Positions 1-8,835 of a DNA stretch of 64,000 nucleotides are shown in pieces. Position 1 is the first letter of the stretch; each line of letters opens with the position of its first letter. Both the position numbers and the translations under genes were made by a program. Origin of the DNA: Paenibacillus whitsoniae (GTDB taxonomy: Bacteria > Bacillota > Bacilli > Paenibacillales > NBRC-103111); assembly GCF_003955665.1 (NCBI RefSeq), contig NZ_RXHU01000042.1, positions 164,194-228,193 on the forward strand, given 5' to 3'. The notes under the pieces are model-generated. The model was not told the origin of the DNA, did not search any database, and saw only the letters and a list, made by a program, of their open reading frames with translations.

Positions 1-334
1 TGATCGGCAGCGGAAACGCGAAAATGATCTGATACAGCGAAATGAACAGCGTATTGCGGAGAAGCCTTGCGAACTTATCGTAGCTGAACATCTGCTCAAA
101 CCACTGAAAGCCGACCCAATCACTGCCTGTAAAGCCTTTGAAAATGTTATAATCCTGAAATGCGATTACACTGCCGGCGAGCGGCACGTAGCGAAACACG
201 AGAAAATAGAGCAGCCCTGGAATGAGCATCAGATAAAAAGCCCGATGCTTCAGAATGTACGTCCAGGCGCTCATTTTCTTCGGCTTCACAGCGGCCAGCT
301 GCACCGCCTTGTCCTGTCCTAGAATGGTTTCCAT
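1..334 (-). CDS. LplB-type carbohydrate ABC transporter permease, N-terminal part (cut by window edge)
   Basis: The reading frame starts at ATG 334 behind an AGGTGAGAG ribosome binding site and runs off the left edge after 111 codons. It contains the first membrane segment (about residues 28-48), then the FRYVPLAG and DYNIFKG stretches typical of LplB/YteP permeases that import oligosaccharides with an LplA-type binding protein. It resembles the permease at 55576-56481 in this part. The EAA loop that contacts the ATPase would lie outside the window. It is probably the first gene of a leftward importer operon, because a good -10 element lies directly upstream. Confidence 0.85.
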   Translation of the reverse strand, partial: METILGQDKAVQLAAVKPKKMSAWTYILKHRAFYLMLIPGLLYFLVFRYVPLAGSVIAFQDYNIFKGFTGSDWVGFQWFEQMFSYDKFARLLRNTLFISLYQIIFAFPLPI

Positions 335-369
335 GTCTCTCACCTACTGTTGTTTGATCTAGTGTCTTC

Positions 370-398
370 ATTATAGATTCCGCTAGTTGGCCCAACAA
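370..398 (-). promoter_or_regulatory. Candidate sigma-A promoter for the LplB-type permease
   Basis: On the minus strand a perfect TATAAT (370-375) is preceded by TTGTTG (393-398) with a 17-base spacer. The leader to the permease ATG is about 30 bases. The -35 match is poor, which would fit dependence on an activator. Confidence 0.5.
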
Positions 399-630
399 TG
401 TGGCGGTTTGTCGATTTACTGTAGTAAAAGTCTTTTTGTAGGGAGAACTGATCAGCAATGACTGTTAAAACTAAAAACGGCTTGGTTGACGAGGTTACAC
501 AAGTCTAACGGACGTTTTTGTCAGCTAGATCGTGCACTAGCCCAAAAGCGTACCGCTAATGGACATTTGCGTCCATGAGGGTTACGCCAAATTCTACTAC
601 CTCCAACTTTATCCTCCTCCCAACGCTCAA

Positions 631-812
631 CTGGAATTTATCCCGTTCATTTTACGCAAAAAGGAGGATTGGCCAAGGTGAACTGGAAAACCTCCAGTTT
701 AATTGATGCGTTTGGCCCTCCAGAGCTAGCATAGGTGCAAATAAGATGGAGAAATTCCAGTTCACGCGGCTATTTTTGCGGAAAAGCGGATATTGAACTG
801 GAACAATTCCAG
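631..812. repeat. Cluster of short palindromes built on AACTGGA / TCCAGTT
   Basis: The 589-base gap 335-923 holds no convincing gene. It contains inverted repeats with one core: AACTGGA 681-687 with TCCAGTT 693-699; a perfect 10-base pair TTCCAGTTCA 755-764 with TGAACTGGAA 794-803; and CTGGAA 798-803 with TTCCAG 807-812. A lone CTGGAA half-site sits at 631-636. The function is unknown; they look like interspersed intergenic repeats rather than operators. Confidence 0.55.
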
Positions 813-863
813 GTCAGCGAAGTTGCCGCGGCTCCGACGAGGCTGTGCGCGCCCAAACATGCA

Positions 864-910
864 AAAAAGAGCCGCCCCAGCAGCTTAACCTGCTTAGGGC
901 AACTCTTTTT
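864..910 (-). terminator. Rho-independent terminator of module 1
   Basis: A long stem, read on the minus strand as AAAAAGAGTTGCCC pairing with GGGCGGCTCTTTTT with two mismatched positions, plus an inner AGCAG/CTGCT stem. It ends in a T-run and lies just past the GH88 stop codon. Confidence 0.75.
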
Positions 911-923
911 GCAAAATCGCGGC

Positions 924-2051
924 TTACCAGAACAGCTCGCCATGGCCTAACAACCGGGACAAGCCCTCGACGAAGTAGTAGTCGCCGTAGATTAGCGGCA
1001 CGTCGATGTTCTTGCCTTCCGGGAAGTGGCTCGTGCCGTGCAGGACGAGCCCCTCCTCGGCGTCGGAATTCCACGCGCCGTAGTTCGTGTACAGCGAGTG
1101 AAGGATGCGCTCTCCCGCGTCGCGGTACAGCGCCGCTTCCGCAGGGCTCACCTGCTCGCTGATCAGCAGCAGGCCGCATGCCGCGCATGCGCCGGCGGAG
1201 GAGTCGCGGTACGCCGGCACGCCTTCCGGCAACCGGAAATCCCAGTGCGGCACCTGATCCTCCGGCAGGTTCGCCAGGAAGAAGTGCGCCGCGCGCTTCG
1301 CCGCTTGCAAGTACTTCTCATCGCCGGTGTACTTGTAGCTCAGGCTCATGCCGTAGATCGCCCATGCCGTGCCGCGCGACCAAGCGGATTCCGGCGCGTA
1401 GCCTTGCCCGCCGTTCACCGAAACCTGCTCGCCGGTGTGCGGGTCGAAGATCACGATGTGGTTCACTGAACCGTCGGGACGGATGAAGTGCTCTACCGCC
1501 ATGTCCGCGTGGCGCGTGGCGATATGCGCGTAGCGCGGGTCCCCGGTCGTCTGCGAAGCCCAGTGGAGCAGGGACAAATTCATCATGCAGTCGATAATCG
1601 CCCAGCCTGCATTGTCCTCGCCTTCGCGCCACGGGTTCCAGGCGCGGATGTACCCGCCCTGCACGTTGAACCGTGCAGCGAGCAGATTCGCCGCCAGCAA
1701 GGCGCGGCGCTTCGAATCCTCCGAGCCGAGCAGCTTGTACTGCGCGACGCTCGTCAACGTCCACATAAAGCCGATGTCATGATCGAGCTTGTAGTAGTCG
1801 GCCACGACCTGATCGAGCTGCTGCTCGCAGGACGCGGCAATCGCCTTCATTCCCTCGTCCTTCGTATCGCGATACAAGAGCCACAGCAGCCCCGGCCAGA
1901 ACCCGGCGGTCCACCAATAGGCTGGCTCCAGCTTGTATACGCCATCCACGCTCGCATGCGGGAAGTTCGCCCCGATGCGCTTGCTCGTTTTATTCACTTT
2001 TGCCACAGTTTGTGACCAGGCTTCCTGCGCCCAGTCTTGCTGAATCGTCAT
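924..2051 (-). CDS. GH88-family unsaturated glucuronyl/galacturonyl hydrolase
   Basis: This 375-residue cytoplasmic enzyme (no signal peptide) should remove the 4,5-unsaturated uronic acid left at the non-reducing end of oligosaccharides by polysaccharide lyases. GH88 hallmarks are visible: WWTAGFWPG near residue 50, HDIGF with Asp92, and DCMMNL with Asp154, which correspond by motif to the two essential aspartates of Bacillus unsaturated glucuronyl hydrolase; SAWSRGTAWAIYG follows. The length is normal. ATG 2051 has AAGGAG 9 bases upstream. It is the last gene of module 1 but is separated by 147 bases with its own promoter and operator. GH105 is related and less likely. Confidence 0.9.
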   Translation of the reverse strand: MTIQQDWAQEAWSQTVAKVNKTSKRIGANFPHASVDGVYKLEPAYWWTAGFWPGLLWLLYRDTKDEGMKAIAASCEQQLDQVVADYYKLDHDIGFMWTLTSVAQYKLLGSEDSKRRALLAANLLAARFNVQGGYIRAWNPWREGEDNAGWAIIDCMMNLSLLHWASQTTGDPRYAHIATRHADMAVEHFIRPDGSVNHIVIFDPHTGEQVSVNGGQGYAPESAWSRGTAWAIYGMSLSYKYTGDEKYLQAAKRAAHFFLANLPEDQVPHWDFRLPEGVPAYRDSSAGACAACGLLLISEQVSPAEAALYRDAGERILHSLYTNYGAWNSDAEEGLVLHGTSHFPEGKNIDVPLIYGDYYFVEGLSRLLGHGELFW

Positions 2052-2068
2052 TATCGTATGCTCCTTAA

Positions 2069-2106
2069 CAGGTGTTGTTTAAACGTTTAACCTATTATAA
2101 CACCTG
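2069..2106 (-). promoter_or_regulatory. -10 element with nested palindromic operator upstream of GH88 gene
   Basis: The minus strand has a perfect TATAAT (2094-2099). Just downstream, over the expected start point, is a perfect 12-base palindrome TTAAACGTTTAA (2079-2090) with the central CG typical of LacI-family operators. An outer 8-base inverted repeat, CAGGTGTT (2069-2076) and AACACCTG (2099-2106), encloses both. This geometry suggests a repressor blocking initiation; no LacI-family gene is in the window. Confidence 0.55.
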
Positions 2107-2198
2107 GGGGTTAAGAAGCCTAGTCAGGAATGTTTCTTGAGCCCATGGCGCTGCTGCCGGACTGCATAGTTCGTCCAAGCTGCAGCTCCAGGTTCTTT

Positions 2199-3002
2199 TT
2201 ACCCTTTCACGGCGCCTGCCGTAATTCCCTTTATAAAGGTACGGCTTCCCAGCATGAACACAATCAGAACCGGCAGAGTTGCCATCGCCAGTGCAGCCAT
2301 TCGCGCACCGTAGTCGGTTCGATGTACAATACCCAGCGTTGATATAAACACCGGCAGTGTAAACCATTTTGAGTTGTTGATGGTCACGAGAGGCAGCAGA
2401 TAATTGTTCCACGACCACAGAAACACGAGCGTCGACAACGTGGAAATTCCGGGTTTAATCAGCGGCAGCACGATTCCGCCTAAAATTCTCGGCTCAGACG
2501 CACCGTCGATTCGCGCGCATTCCATAACCTCGCTGGGCACCGTGTCGCGGATGAATTGAATCATAAAAAACGCACCGAACGACCACGCACTCCAGGTCAA
2601 AATGACGGGCATTAAAGTATTGCCAAATCCCAATGTCCGCATCTCGATGATGTAACCGATCAGCCCAACCTGAGCCGGTATCATCATCGTAATGATAATA
2701 AAGTAATTCAAATGTCTTTTCAGTTTGAAATCAAATTTGGCCACCGCGTAACCGATCAGCGTGCTTGTTGTAACCCCAAGCAGCGAAGAGCAGATCGACA
2801 CGGTCAAACTGTTCGCATAAACGCGGAAAAAGTTTGTTTTAAACACAGTCTGAAGGTTCTCAAACAAGTAGTTGGACGGGAGGAGCGGCAGCCCTTTAAA
2901 AATATTTTCCGAATAATACGTGCTCATCATGATCATCACATAGAAAGGAAATAAAGATACGATCGTCACAAGCCCGATAAACAGCCATTTTATGAGCTTC
3001 AT
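2199..3002 (-). CDS. Carbohydrate ABC transporter permease, MalG/UgpE type
   Basis: A 267-residue inner-membrane protein with about six hydrophobic segments and the cytoplasmic EAA loop seen as ECARIDGAS followed by IVLPLIKP, the docking site for the importer ATPase. The C-terminal GAVKG ending is common in this subfamily. The ATG overlaps the stop of the upstream permease by 4 bases (ATGA), indicating translational coupling, and has a strong AGGAGG upstream. It is the second permease of module 1, importing the oligosaccharide later trimmed by the GH88 enzyme. Confidence 0.92.
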   Translation of the reverse strand: MKLIKWLFIGLVTIVSLFPFYVMIMMSTYYSENIFKGLPLLPSNYLFENLQTVFKTNFFRVYANSLTVSICSSLLGVTTSTLIGYAVAKFDFKLKRHLNYFIIITMMIPAQVGLIGYIIEMRTLGFGNTLMPVILTWSAWSFGAFFMIQFIRDTVPSEVMECARIDGASEPRILGGIVLPLIKPGISTLSTLVFLWSWNNYLLPLVTINNSKWFTLPVFISTLGIVHRTDYGARMAALAMATLPVLIVFMLGSRTFIKGITAGAVKG

Positions 3003-3955
3003 GCCTTCTCCTCCTTCCCCGAACCGATGCGATAACTCACGATGGAGAACAGCACAATAATAACGAATAGCATGTAAGCCGTAGCAGCACCATAACCGAA
3101 GCGGGTTCCTGTAATGAAGGAATCATTGACGAATTTCCAGATGACCGTTAATGCGGCGTTATCCGGTCCGCCGGAGGTACTGGCTGTCCAGCCACCGTAT
3201 AATAGTTTTGGCTCATCAAACAGCTGCAGACCGCCAATAATCGAGGTGACAATCAGGAAAACCGTAATATTTCTCAACAAAGGCAGCGTAATGCGAGTGA
3301 ACGTATGCAATCCTGTAGAGCCGTCTACCCTCGCAGCTTCGTAAATATCCTGGGGGATTGCCGTCATCCCCGCCAAATAGATGGTCATGAAATACCCCAG
3401 GTTTCTCCATACAATCATCATGGCAATGATCATCTTGGCCGTCAAAGGATCTTGCAGCCACTGGAGGCCCTCCGCTAACAGTCCAAGCTTAAGCAGCATG
3501 TTATTGACAATTCCCGTTTGCCAGTCAAACATGAAAGAAAATATAAATCCAATCGCCACCGGCGTTGTGATATAGGGCAGGAAGTTCATTGTCTGGAAGA
3601 AGACCCGCCCTTTCGCGAGCTGAAATATCACATAGGCCAGTACCATGCCAAGCAGAATCATCGCCGGCACGGACATGATCATGATCATGACTGTGTTGTA
3701 CAGTGCCTTATAAAATAGCGGATCCTTGGTCAGCAAGGTTGCGTAATTGCGCAGTCCGATGAATGTTTTCCGCCCTACGCCATTCCAGTCGTGCAAGCTT
3801 AACCAGAACGAATATAAGACCGGATAAAAATGGAAGGCAAAATAAAGCACGACGAACGGCAAAGCAAACAAGTAAGGCCATACTTTCATACTCGAACGAA
3901 CAACTTTCACAGACCTGTCGTGCTCGGCTCGCTTCGTGGTCGCTTCCACTTGCAT
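2999..3955 (-). CDS. Carbohydrate ABC transporter permease, MalF/UgpA type
   Basis: A 318-residue membrane protein with an N-terminal cytoplasmic tail of about 25 residues, then six predicted membrane segments. The EAA loop reads EAARVDGST with ITLPLL downstream. It partners with the MalG-type permease that overlaps it by 4 bases. It begins 36 bases after the binding-protein gene with no clear terminator between, so the two are probably co-transcribed. Substrate cannot be read from the sequence; the GH88 neighbour suggests uronic-acid-containing oligosaccharides. Confidence 0.92.
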   Translation of the reverse strand: MQVEATTKRAEHDRSVKVVRSSMKVWPYLFALPFVVLYFAFHFYPVLYSFWLSLHDWNGVGRKTFIGLRNYATLLTKDPLFYKALYNTVMIMIMSVPAMILLGMVLAYVIFQLAKGRVFFQTMNFLPYITTPVAIGFIFSFMFDWQTGIVNNMLLKLGLLAEGLQWLQDPLTAKMIIAMMIVWRNLGYFMTIYLAGMTAIPQDIYEAARVDGSTGLHTFTRITLPLLRNITVFLIVTSIIGGLQLFDEPKLLYGGWTASTSGGPDNAALTVIWKFVNDSFITGTRFGYGAATAYMLFVIIVLFSIVSYRIGSGKEEKA

Positions 3956-3991
3956 GACGCTCTCTCTCCTCTCCGAAGACGGCCCCCTTCG

Positions 3992-5356
3992 TTATTTTAT
4001 TGTAGCTTCCGGTGCCAGATTTTTGACTTCACTCTTCAGTTTCTCAAGCGCCGTTTTTACATTGATGCTCGTATCCTTCATCCATAACGGATACAGTGAT
4101 CCGTATGCCGTCTGCACCATCGCATTATATTTCGTTTGTGGATCCGCTTTCACCGTAGGTACGATTTTTTCAACGAACGTCTTGTTCAGATTCTGTCCTG
4201 CGAAATACTTATCATACTCCGTACCCGCATCAATCCAATCTTTATGTTTCTCAAAGAACTGCTTTGTTCCCGCCATATTGCCGAATTCTTTGTAGTTGAT
4301 CGCCATGCCTTCGTCAGACATGTAGGCAAAGTTAATGTACGCCCAAGCAGCGTCCTTGTTCTTGCTGTCTTTATATACACCAACAGATGTTCCACCGTAG
4401 GTGTAGCTTCCGCCAGGCGCCGGGATCAACCCCCACCGTCCGATGCCGTCTTTGTCATTAGCAGCAATGTTCCACTTCGCGCTCCATGGCGCCATCGGAT
4501 AGAAAATGTTATCCCCTTTCGCAAACGATGCATTCCAACCTGGCGTATACGCTTCGTACTTGCCTAGTATGCCCGCGTCACGCATGCTGAACACCGTCGT
4601 GAGCGGAAGCTGCAACCGGTCTGTCAGATTGATTGTTGTTCCAGTCACATACGGCTTCGAATTTTGCTCGCGGATGACCCGATAAGCATCGTCGAAGGAT
4701 GCGAACATCGTTACCTTACCGCCGCTTTCCTGCTGCACCTTTTTCCCCTTCTCAATAAATGCGTTCCAATCAGGAATCGCCTTAGCGAGCGCGTCAGGAT
4801 CATCGGTTCCCAAATACTGTTTTGCCAGATCTCGACGGTACGCAAGGCCTGCTGGCGTAATCGACTGATCGACGCCGACTAGCTCACCTTTTGAATTCGT
4901 CAGTATCGACGGCAAGTAATCCAACAATTCGGTACGTTTAAAATTGTAGGGGGCCTTCTCCAGATTATCCAGAATATCCAGATCGAACAGCTGTCCGCGA
5001 TAGTTCATTTCGCCAAGAACGACGTCCGGTACATCCGAACCGGACGCAATGCCGCTTTGAAGCTTTTGCATATAATCGCCGTTATTGACTACGGTGTACT
5101 CCACCTTCACGTTTGGAAACCGTTTATTAAATTCGGGCACCATTTTCTTCAGAAAGGCTTCGTCCCAGTCCCACACTTTAATCGTTCCCTTAATGCCAGC
5201 GGCTGTAGCAGCCGAGTCGCCATTCAGCGTGCTCGCTCCCTTCTCTCCGCCTCCGGCTGCGTTATTACTTTCACTTGTGCAGCCTGCCAGTGTGACGGCT
5301 CCTGCCAACAGGAGCGTTGCGGGCACATATAACCAAGATTTTTGTGTGTGTTTCAA
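3992..5356 (-). CDS. Sugar-binding lipoprotein of ABC importer (module 1)
   Basis: A family 1 extracellular solute-binding protein. I place the start at TTG 5356, giving 454 residues: GAGGAGG lies 8 bases upstream, and the N-terminus becomes a compact lipoprotein signal (MKHTQKSW, hydrophobic core, LAGC lipobox). The in-frame ATG 39 bases further upstream lacks a ribosome binding site and would give an unusual charged extension. A cre-like box lies just upstream. The protein captures the oligosaccharide outside the membrane and delivers it to the permeases encoded downstream. Confidence 0.9.
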   Translation of the reverse strand: MKHTQKSWLYVPATLLLAGAVTLAGCTSESNNAAGGGEKGASTLNGDSAATAAGIKGTIKVWDWDEAFLKKMVPEFNKRFPNVKVEYTVVNNGDYMQKLQSGIASGSDVPDVVLGEMNYRGQLFDLDILDNLEKAPYNFKRTELLDYLPSILTNSKGELVGVDQSITPAGLAYRRDLAKQYLGTDDPDALAKAIPDWNAFIEKGKKVQQESGGKVTMFASFDDAYRVIREQNSKPYVTGTTINLTDRLQLPLTTVFSMRDAGILGKYEAYTPGWNASFAKGDNIFYPMAPWSAKWNIAANDKDGIGRWGLIPAPGGSYTYGGTSVGVYKDSKNKDAAWAYINFAYMSDEGMAINYKEFGNMAGTKQFFEKHKDWIDAGTEYDKYFAGQNLNKTFVEKIVPTVKADPQTKYNAMVQTAYGSLYPLWMKDTSINVKTALEKLKSEVKNLAPEATIK

Positions 5357-5393
5357 CTTCAAACCCTCCTCTTTTGAAATCGCTTCCTTTATC

Positions 5394-5409
5394 ATGTTAA
5401 CGCTTACTT
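5394..5409 (-). promoter_or_regulatory. CcpA cre-like site upstream of module 1 binding protein
   Basis: On the minus strand AAGTAAGCGTTAACAT matches the Bacillus cre consensus (WTGWAARCGYTWWCAW) at 15 of 16 positions. It lies about 38 bases before the TTG start, in the 108-base gap after the kinase gene, a placement consistent with catabolite repression of the importer. Confidence 0.5.
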
Positions 5410-5464
5410 AACACGGTTGAAATGAAACAAAGCGGTTATTTGCCTCACAATCCGGTTGTCGTCT

Positions 5465-7183
5465 TTAGTCCGGCTGCTCTCCCGTTCTTAAAGGAATCCG
5501 AATAGTAACGGACGTTCCGGAGCTGGGTTGAGAAGTCAGGTCAAGGCCGTACTTGTCCCCGTAATGAAAAGCGATCCGCTCTCGAATATTGGCCAGTCCA
5601 ATCCCCTTCGTCTGGCCGGAGTTGGCAGAATGACGTTGGGATACATGGTAATGCGAGGAGTCCGCATCCAGACCAATGCCGTTATCTGTCACAGTGACGC
5701 AAAGCGTATTCTCTTGAGCCAAGGCGGATATCCGGATCACGCCCTCTTCCTCCAAGTTAAAAATACCGTGGACTAGCGCATTTTCCACAAGAGGTTGGAT
5801 CATAAGACGAAGCACAACACATGAACGAAGCCGATCCGGGATAGCCCATTCTACTCGAAAGCGATCAGGATATCGGTATTGCTGAATATGGATATATTGG
5901 ACGACGAGGTTCATTTCCTCGTCGAGTGTCGAGAAGAAAGCATCCTCGCCCGTCTTGATTGTATCCTGCAAGATAGCGATTAACGCTTTCGTGATCGTAA
6001 TTGTATCCTTGTTGCGCCCTGCATGAGATAAATAAATGACCGTATTCAGCGTATTGTAGATAAAGTGCGGATTGATTTCCGAAAGAAGCAAATTAATCTG
6101 CATATTTCTTTTGATTTCTTGCTCCCTCATCGAAGATTTCATCCAGGCATCAAGCTCGTTTACCATTCGGTTGAATCCTTCCCCGAGCACCTCCATCTCA
6201 TCGCCGCTGCGGATCAGCACGTTGGTGTTCAGTTCGCCGACAGATACCTTCCGCATTGCCCGAGCGAGTTGAGTAATCGGCTTTGTAAAATTAAAAATGA
6301 AGGTAGGCACGATAAGGAGGATGAACATCAATCCGCCGATGACAATTAACAAGTAGAAGAGCAGAATCGGACGAAATGACTCGTACAGCTTCTGCTTCGA
6401 AATGTATGCTTCCTGGCTCCACCCTTCCCGCATGGCATCGTAACGGATGGAAATAACATCATCAGACGATACGTTAGCTGATTCAGAGGCCTCCTCCCTA
6501 TTCGTATCAAAAATGATTCGCCCGTCTCCACCCCTTAGAATGATGCGCTGAAAATCTTTACTGCTTTCCGAAAATACCTTATCGATTTCATCCTTCTTCA
6601 TTTCGATGATCAGGAAGTATGAACTTCCCGATGACTTATCTTCCCAATTGCGGTAAGGTGTCACGTAACTAATCACATCACGCACGCCATTAAAGTTGAC
6701 GAGAGGATGTATCGCGGAGAAACGTGTCTCATTTGTTCCGCTCAGGAAAGGTTGCAGCCAGTCCTCCTTTAAATATTCTTCATAGTAGCTCTCATAGCCA
6801 CTATAGTTGGAGAAGACCACTTTGTCAGGATTTACAATCATAATGTTTAGCAAGCTTGAGTCCAACGCTACAAACCGCTGCAATTGCTTTAACACCGCCA
6901 CTTTGTTAAAGTAGCTCATCTCCAGCGTCGCTCCAGGTTTTGACACGATCCTGGCGTTGATTTCCGGATCGGCGATGATCGTCTCTGCCGTCTTGACAAG
7001 CCGATCCTGCATTCGGGTAAGGGAGGATGACGTTTGGGCCAGCTTGGTCATATTGTCCTTGACAGCCTGCTCTTGCAAGATTCTGGACATATACGTATAC
7101 GTAATATAGCTGCTGAAAAGCAAAGATACCATGACAACCAACATCGTACTGCCGATGATTTTCGCTCGAATCTTAATCCTCAT
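5465..7183 (-). CDS. YesM-type sensor histidine kinase (module 1)
   Basis: A membrane sensor of 572 residues. Start ATG 7183 overlaps the response-regulator stop (ATGA), so the longer upstream frame is not needed. Order: membrane segment near residues 10-32, extracellular sensing domain of about 250 residues, second membrane segment, HAMP linker, His_kinase domain with the phospho-accepting His in NPHFIYNTL, and HATPase with QPLVENALVHG and a GIGLANIRERI glycine box. It presumably detects the module 1 sugar and phosphorylates the adjacent YesN-type regulator. Confidence 0.92.
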   Translation of the reverse strand: MRIKIRAKIIGSTMLVVMVSLLFSSYITYTYMSRILQEQAVKDNMTKLAQTSSSLTRMQDRLVKTAETIIADPEINARIVSKPGATLEMSYFNKVAVLKQLQRFVALDSSLLNIMIVNPDKVVFSNYSGYESYYEEYLKEDWLQPFLSGTNETRFSAIHPLVNFNGVRDVISYVTPYRNWEDKSSGSSYFLIIEMKKDEIDKVFSESSKDFQRIILRGGDGRIIFDTNREEASESANVSSDDVISIRYDAMREGWSQEAYISKQKLYESFRPILLFYLLIVIGGLMFILLIVPTFIFNFTKPITQLARAMRKVSVGELNTNVLIRSGDEMEVLGEGFNRMVNELDAWMKSSMREQEIKRNMQINLLLSEINPHFIYNTLNTVIYLSHAGRNKDTITITKALIAILQDTIKTGEDAFFSTLDEEMNLVVQYIHIQQYRYPDRFRVEWAIPDRLRSCVVLRLMIQPLVENALVHGIFNLEEEGVIRISALAQENTLCVTVTDNGIGLDADSSHYHVSQRHSANSGQTKGIGLANIRERIAFHYGDKYGLDLTSQPSSGTSVTIRIPLRTGEQPD

Positions 7184-8745
7184 CGCACGTCGCCTCTTGC
7201 CTCGGCGTAGTCTAACGGCGACATACCGACCGTTTTGCAAAATATTTTACTGAAATAGTGACTGCTCTTATAGCCGACTCTCTCTGAAATTTCGTAGAGC
7301 TTGAAATGCCCGCTTTGCAGCAGCCCCTTCGCCTGCTCCATGCGGCATGCCGTTATATAGTCGTGCAGCGTCAGCCCCATTTCTTGCTTGAACAGATGAC
7401 GCAAATGCTCCCCGCTGATACCGACTCGGCTCGCAATCATCTCGGCGCTAAGTTCTTCAGCTAAGTTGACGGAGATATAATCACACGCCTCTCGAATTTT
7501 ACGGCTATTTGGGGATGATTTTCCGTTACCGGTCATGGTTTCGTGGACTTTAGCGAGAAGCCACAGCTTGATGCCTTCCACAGTTCGCCATTCTTGCGTA
7601 CGAATAACTCCTTCCTCTCCGAGACGCCGCAAAGCAGGCAGCCCGCGCTCGGATCTAACGATATCCATAGCGGTGACCAGCCTGCCGCATATCTCCCTCA
7701 AATACGGTACACTTCGGAATTTTGCAGCCTTTTCGAAGGCATTATCCAGCATGCTCTCCATGGATGCCAGATCACCTTGTCGAAACAGCTCGACTACCTT
7801 TTCCATAACCGGCACAACGCGCGTATCCAATTGGGTTGAGTCGTCACCATGACCGGGTCCAACAATTTTCGTCCCTCTTACAAACAAACAGGAAGTGAGT
7901 TGAGCCACGGTGTTGCGATGAATCACACTCAACGCCTCCAGTCTGTCGAATGGTTCAGAGTAAGACGTGCATACCGGAACGCCTGGACAGACTTCCTCCA
8001 GATGTGCCTTCAAGCGGAATGCGGCATCCGCATGCATGTCAATCGCTCCCTTTCTGCTTGCAACTGGCAGTGTCATAAGAAGAAAACCGACCTTACCGTT
8101 CTTCTTATAGGCGAGCTCTATTTCATACAAAGGCAGCTCCGGCAACTCTCCATGCCATATTGACGGAGGTGTCTCCACTTCTTTGTAGGGTACGACGGGG
8201 AAAGGCTCTTCCACCGATACGACGACATAGACAAACTGCTTGCCCTTCACTCTTTTGGAGCTGGCTGCCTCAACAGCCAGCTCCTCCGCCGGAACACGTC
8301 CCTCTGTCAGATCCTTCAAGTACTGACGCAGTACCATAGCGCTTCGACGCTGTTCTTCCGCGATCACCTCTTTTACCTTGCTCAGTTCACTGCGCAAACT
8401 CTCAGCGTCCAGCTCATGCTTCACCAAATAACTGACGATACCCAGTCGAAGCGCTTCTTTGACATAATCAAATTCTTTATAAGATGTAAGTAGAATAATT
8501 CGCCCCCGAAATCCAGCAGATAACAAGCGCTTGCTCAATTCGATGCCGTCCATATTGGGCATTCGAATATCGGCAACGATCAGATCGGGTTTAAGTTCCA
8601 TGATTTTTGGAAACGCTTGCAATGGTCTGAAAAATTCACCGGCTATGCAGAACCCTTCCGCCTCCCAATCGATTAGTGCCTTTATATGCTCAATAGCGAG
8701 CACTTCATCGTCCACAATCATGACATTCAGACGGGTCATTCTCAT
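7180..8745 (-). CDS. YesN-type response regulator with AraC DNA-binding domain (module 1)
   Basis: 521 residues: a receiver domain (VDDE near residue 11, phospho-acceptor Asp59 in VADIRMPNMDG), a long central linker, and a C-terminal AraC helix-turn-helix pair (SAEMIASRVGIS ... YEISERVGYKSSHYFSKIF). It should activate the importer operon when phosphorylated. Two in-frame ATGs (8745 and 8739) share AAAGGGAG; the second has better spacing. It is the first gene of module 1, with the kinase overlapping its stop codon. Confidence 0.93.
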   Translation of the reverse strand: MRMTRLNVMIVDDEVLAIEHIKALIDWEAEGFCIAGEFFRPLQAFPKIMELKPDLIVADIRMPNMDGIELSKRLLSAGFRGRIILLTSYKEFDYVKEALRLGIVSYLVKHELDAESLRSELSKVKEVIAEEQRRSAMVLRQYLKDLTEGRVPAEELAVEAASSKRVKGKQFVYVVVSVEEPFPVVPYKEVETPPSIWHGELPELPLYEIELAYKKNGKVGFLLMTLPVASRKGAIDMHADAAFRLKAHLEEVCPGVPVCTSYSEPFDRLEALSVIHRNTVAQLTSCLFVRGTKIVGPGHGDDSTQLDTRVVPVMEKVVELFRQGDLASMESMLDNAFEKAAKFRSVPYLREICGRLVTAMDIVRSERGLPALRRLGEEGVIRTQEWRTVEGIKLWLLAKVHETMTGNGKSSPNSRKIREACDYISVNLAEELSAEMIASRVGISGEHLRHLFKQEMGLTLHDYITACRMEQAKGLLQSGHFKLYEISERVGYKSSHYFSKIFCKTVGMSPLDYAEARGDVR

Positions 8746-8778
8746 CGCACTCCCTTTACTGTTAGCAGACGCTACAAA

Positions 8779-8815
8779 ATGTTAAAGCGATACATGGAAT
8801 TTCTCCATGTATCGC
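8779..8815 (-). terminator. Terminator after TIM-barrel gene
   Basis: A perfect 12-base stem GCGATACATGGA (8787-8798) / TCCATGTATCGC (8804-8815) with a 5-base loop, followed on the minus strand by TTTAACATTTTG. It separates this gene from module 1. Confidence 0.65.
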
Positions 8816-8835
8816 GTCGGTACTGGGCTGCCCTG

